A stretch of DNA of 64,000 nt from Acidiflorens sp049589875 (GTDB lineage: Bacteria > Acidobacteriota > Terriglobia > Terriglobales > Acidobacteriaceae). Below, one piece after another: positions 62,504 to 64,000 of the stretch. The position numbers were made by a program, and so were the translations under genes. The notes beneath the pieces were generated by a model that did no database searches, was not told the DNA's origin, and saw nothing but the letters and a program-made list of their open reading frames with translations. Within the stretch, counting starts at the first letter, position 1; each line of letters begins with the position of its first letter. The stretch covers positions 14,793-78,792 of the forward strand of contig JBAWBR010000034.1 in the NCBI GenBank assembly GCA_049589875.1, written 5' to 3'.

Positions 62504-63892
62504 CTAGAGTTTATTTAACCCGTCGAGCGCAGCCACTTTGAAGGCCTCGGCTAAGGTGGGATAGTTGAAGATATTATCCCGGAAGTATTCGATGGTGCCG
62601 CCCAGCGCCAACACGGCCTGGCCAATGTGAATGATTTCGGCGGCACGGTCTCCAATGATGTGGACGCCAAGAAGCTTCAGCGAATCCGGGTCGAACAGGA
62701 TTTTCAACAACCCCTGTTCGTCGCCCAGCATCTGCCCCTTGGCTAACTCTGAATAGCGCGCCAGTCCTGTCTCATACGGCGCTTTCTTCTGCGTTAGTTC
62801 TTCCTCGGTCGCTCCGACCATGGAAATTTCCGGGATCGCATAAATTCCGTATGGAATCAGATTCGAAACCATCTTGCCCGGCTTGCCAAACATGTGGCAA
62901 CTGGCGAGGCGTCCCTGCTCCATTGAAGTGGAAGCGAGTGCGGGAAAGCCGATGACATCGCCTGCGGCGTAGATATGTGGCACATTGGTCTGATAATTTT
63001 CGTTTACGTTGAGCTTGCCGCGGCCATCGGGAGTTATTCCTGCGGCGGCGATATTCAGTTTGTCGCTATTCGCCTGGCGCCCGACAGAATACAAAAGCAC
63101 TTGTCCGCGAACGATCTTGCCGCTTTCAAGTTTGGCGAACACCTGGCCGCGGTCGTCATCGAAGCCAACCGAAACCACTTTTTCCCCCAACCGGAAAACC
63201 GTGCCCAGCTGCCGCAGCTGAAAGCACAAGCTTTCTATAATTTCGCGGTCCACAAAATCAAGCAGCGCCGGCCGCTGATCGAGCAGGGTGACCTTGACGC
63301 CGAGCGCAGCGAACATGGAGGCGTATTCAAGACCGATGATGCCCGCGCCCACCACAATGAGTTCGCGAGGAACCTCTTCCATGCAGTGGATCTGGTCGGA
63401 ATCGAAAATTCTCTTATTGTCGATCGGGATGCCCTCGTCGTGCGCCGGACGCGCGCCGCAGGCGATCAAAATGTTCTCCCCGCGAATTTGCTGGCTGCCG
63501 TCGGCGCTGCTGATTTCAATCGTGTGTGGGTCCACGAAGTGCGCGTCGCCGCAGAAGGTGTTGACATAGTTGCGGCGCAGCTGCGCTTTGATGACTTCGA
63601 CCTCGCGCGACATTACCGATTGCGCGCGAAAAACCAGATCGGACATCTGAATACGATCTTTAAGTACATAGCCGCGGCCGTAAAAGGTCCTCTGACGAAG
63701 TCCGCTGAGATAAAGGACCGCTTCGCGAAACATCTTGCTGGGGATAGTGCCGGTATGAACACAGACGCCGCCGATGGTGCGGTCGCGGTCAATGATGGCG
63801 ACCTTCTTGCGCATTTTGGCCGCGCAAATGGCGCCCTTCTGACCGGCGGGGCCGCTGCCAATGACAACGAGATCGTATTCGTGAGTTTGCAT
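62504..63892 (-). CDS. sthA: Soluble pyridine nucleotide transhydrogenase SthA
   Basis: Cytosolic flavoprotein of 462 residues that moves hydride between NADH and NADPH. The N-terminal FAD-binding motif is VVIGSGPAGQKGAICAAKM. The region where lipoamide dehydrogenase has two redox Cys reads GGVCVHTGTIPSK, with only one Cys, as in SthA. The NAD-binding motif is VVGAGIIGLEYASMFAALG. The second FAD contact is in IYAAGDVIGFPALASTSMEQGR, and the C-terminal dimerisation domain ends GGTIEYFRDNIFNYPTLAEAF. Length and motifs are typical. ATG 63892. The last 108 bases of the window (63893-64000) hold its upstream region, without a visible gene. Confidence 0.94.
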   Translation of the reverse strand: MQTHEYDLVVIGSGPAGQKGAICAAKMRKKVAIIDRDRTIGGVCVHTGTIPSKMFREAVLYLSGLRQRTFYGRGYVLKDRIQMSDLVFRAQSVMSREVEVIKAQLRRNYVNTFCGDAHFVDPHTIEISSADGSQQIRGENILIACGARPAHDEGIPIDNKRIFDSDQIHCMEEVPRELIVVGAGIIGLEYASMFAALGVKVTLLDQRPALLDFVDREIIESLCFQLRQLGTVFRLGEKVVSVGFDDDRGQVFAKLESGKIVRGQVLLYSVGRQANSDKLNIAAAGITPDGRGKLNVNENYQTNVPHIYAAGDVIGFPALASTSMEQGRLASCHMFGKPGKMVSNLIPYGIYAIPEISMVGATEEELTQKKAPYETGLARYSELAKGQMLGDEQGLLKILFDPDSLKLLGVHIIGDRAAEIIHIGQAVLALGGTIEYFRDNIFNYPTLAEAFKVAALDGLNKL

Positions 63893-64000
63893 GCGCTACC
63901 CAACCCCAGTCTGCATTATCGGCTGGAGTGGGACACCGGTCTAGCTGCGAAAGGAGGAGAGCTTTGGTTAGTGGCGGAGAATTAATGATCTCTTAATGTG

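Noticed and set aside
62975..63985. 336-codon plus-strand frame opposite sthA
   Set aside because: Antisense to a well-supported flavoprotein; composition mirrors the real gene.
1..64000. Mobile elements, prophage, CRISPR arrays, rRNA
   Set aside because: No transposase, integrase, phage or Cas-like protein and no regular direct-repeat array was seen; the only RNA gene recognised is one tRNA.

Overview
The window looks like a chromosomal segment of an Acidobacteriota (Terriglobia-like) bacterium. The evidence is a large Oar-type TonB-dependent receptor with a carboxypeptidase-like N-terminal domain, an ECF sigma factor overlapping a Ser/Thr kinase-TPR gene, a DUF3300 protein, several RND pumps, a B12-dependent ribonucleotide reductase and moderately high GC. 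Genes lie on both strands in short operons. I saw no insertion sequence, prophage or CRISPR array. This assignment rests on gene content only.

Layout. 1-1032: 5' part of hemE on the minus strand, running off the left edge. 1763-10975: a tightly coupled tripartite RND efflux operon (adaptor, two MdtB/MdtC-like permeases, outer-membrane lipoprotein), all joined by 4-bp overlaps. 11079-13949: a small membrane protein, a PAS-PAS histidine kinase with a fused receiver, and a Fur-family regulator. The regulator is divergent from the TonB-dependent receptor at 14147-17746. 17753-26748: lone hypF, an HI0933-type flavoprotein, tRNA-Met, a persulfide-dioxygenase-like MBL/rhodanese protein with a 1-Cys peroxiredoxin, a DUF3300 protein with a serine-rich hexapeptide tail, and a secreted beta-domain protein. 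26858-30938: kinase-TPR protein and its overlapping sigma factor. 31002-39208: M16 peptidase, S1-domain protein, heme O synthase and two secreted SH3-like proteins.

39499-47407 is the most interesting region. A one-heme outer-membrane porin-cytochrome resembling Cyc2 is followed by a diheme cytochrome c, a cupredoxin-like protein with a full type-1 copper ligand set, then a complete aa3-type oxidase (subunits II, I, III, III-like, IV) and a small membrane protein. The order parallels the rus operon of Acidithiobacillus ferrooxidans (cyc2-cyc1-acoP-coxBACD-rus), which carries electrons from extracellular Fe(II) to oxygen. It suggests an outer-membrane-to-oxygen electron conduit in this organism. 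The donor (Fe(II), a mineral or something else) cannot be told from sequence. Heme supply genes (hemE, ctaB) lie in the same window.

47521-64000: a small basic-tail protein, a threonine-aldolase-like enzyme, a second RND pump (adaptor and HAE1 permease) with a BON-domain protein, and an apparently gene-free 0.7-kb stretch. Then come class II ribonucleotide reductase (nrdJ) with a candidate NrdR-box promoter and structured leader upstream, a PGDYG-like small protein, a secreted PNGase A-like glycoamidase candidate with a clear terminator, an alpha/beta hydrolase, and soluble transhydrogenase sthA.
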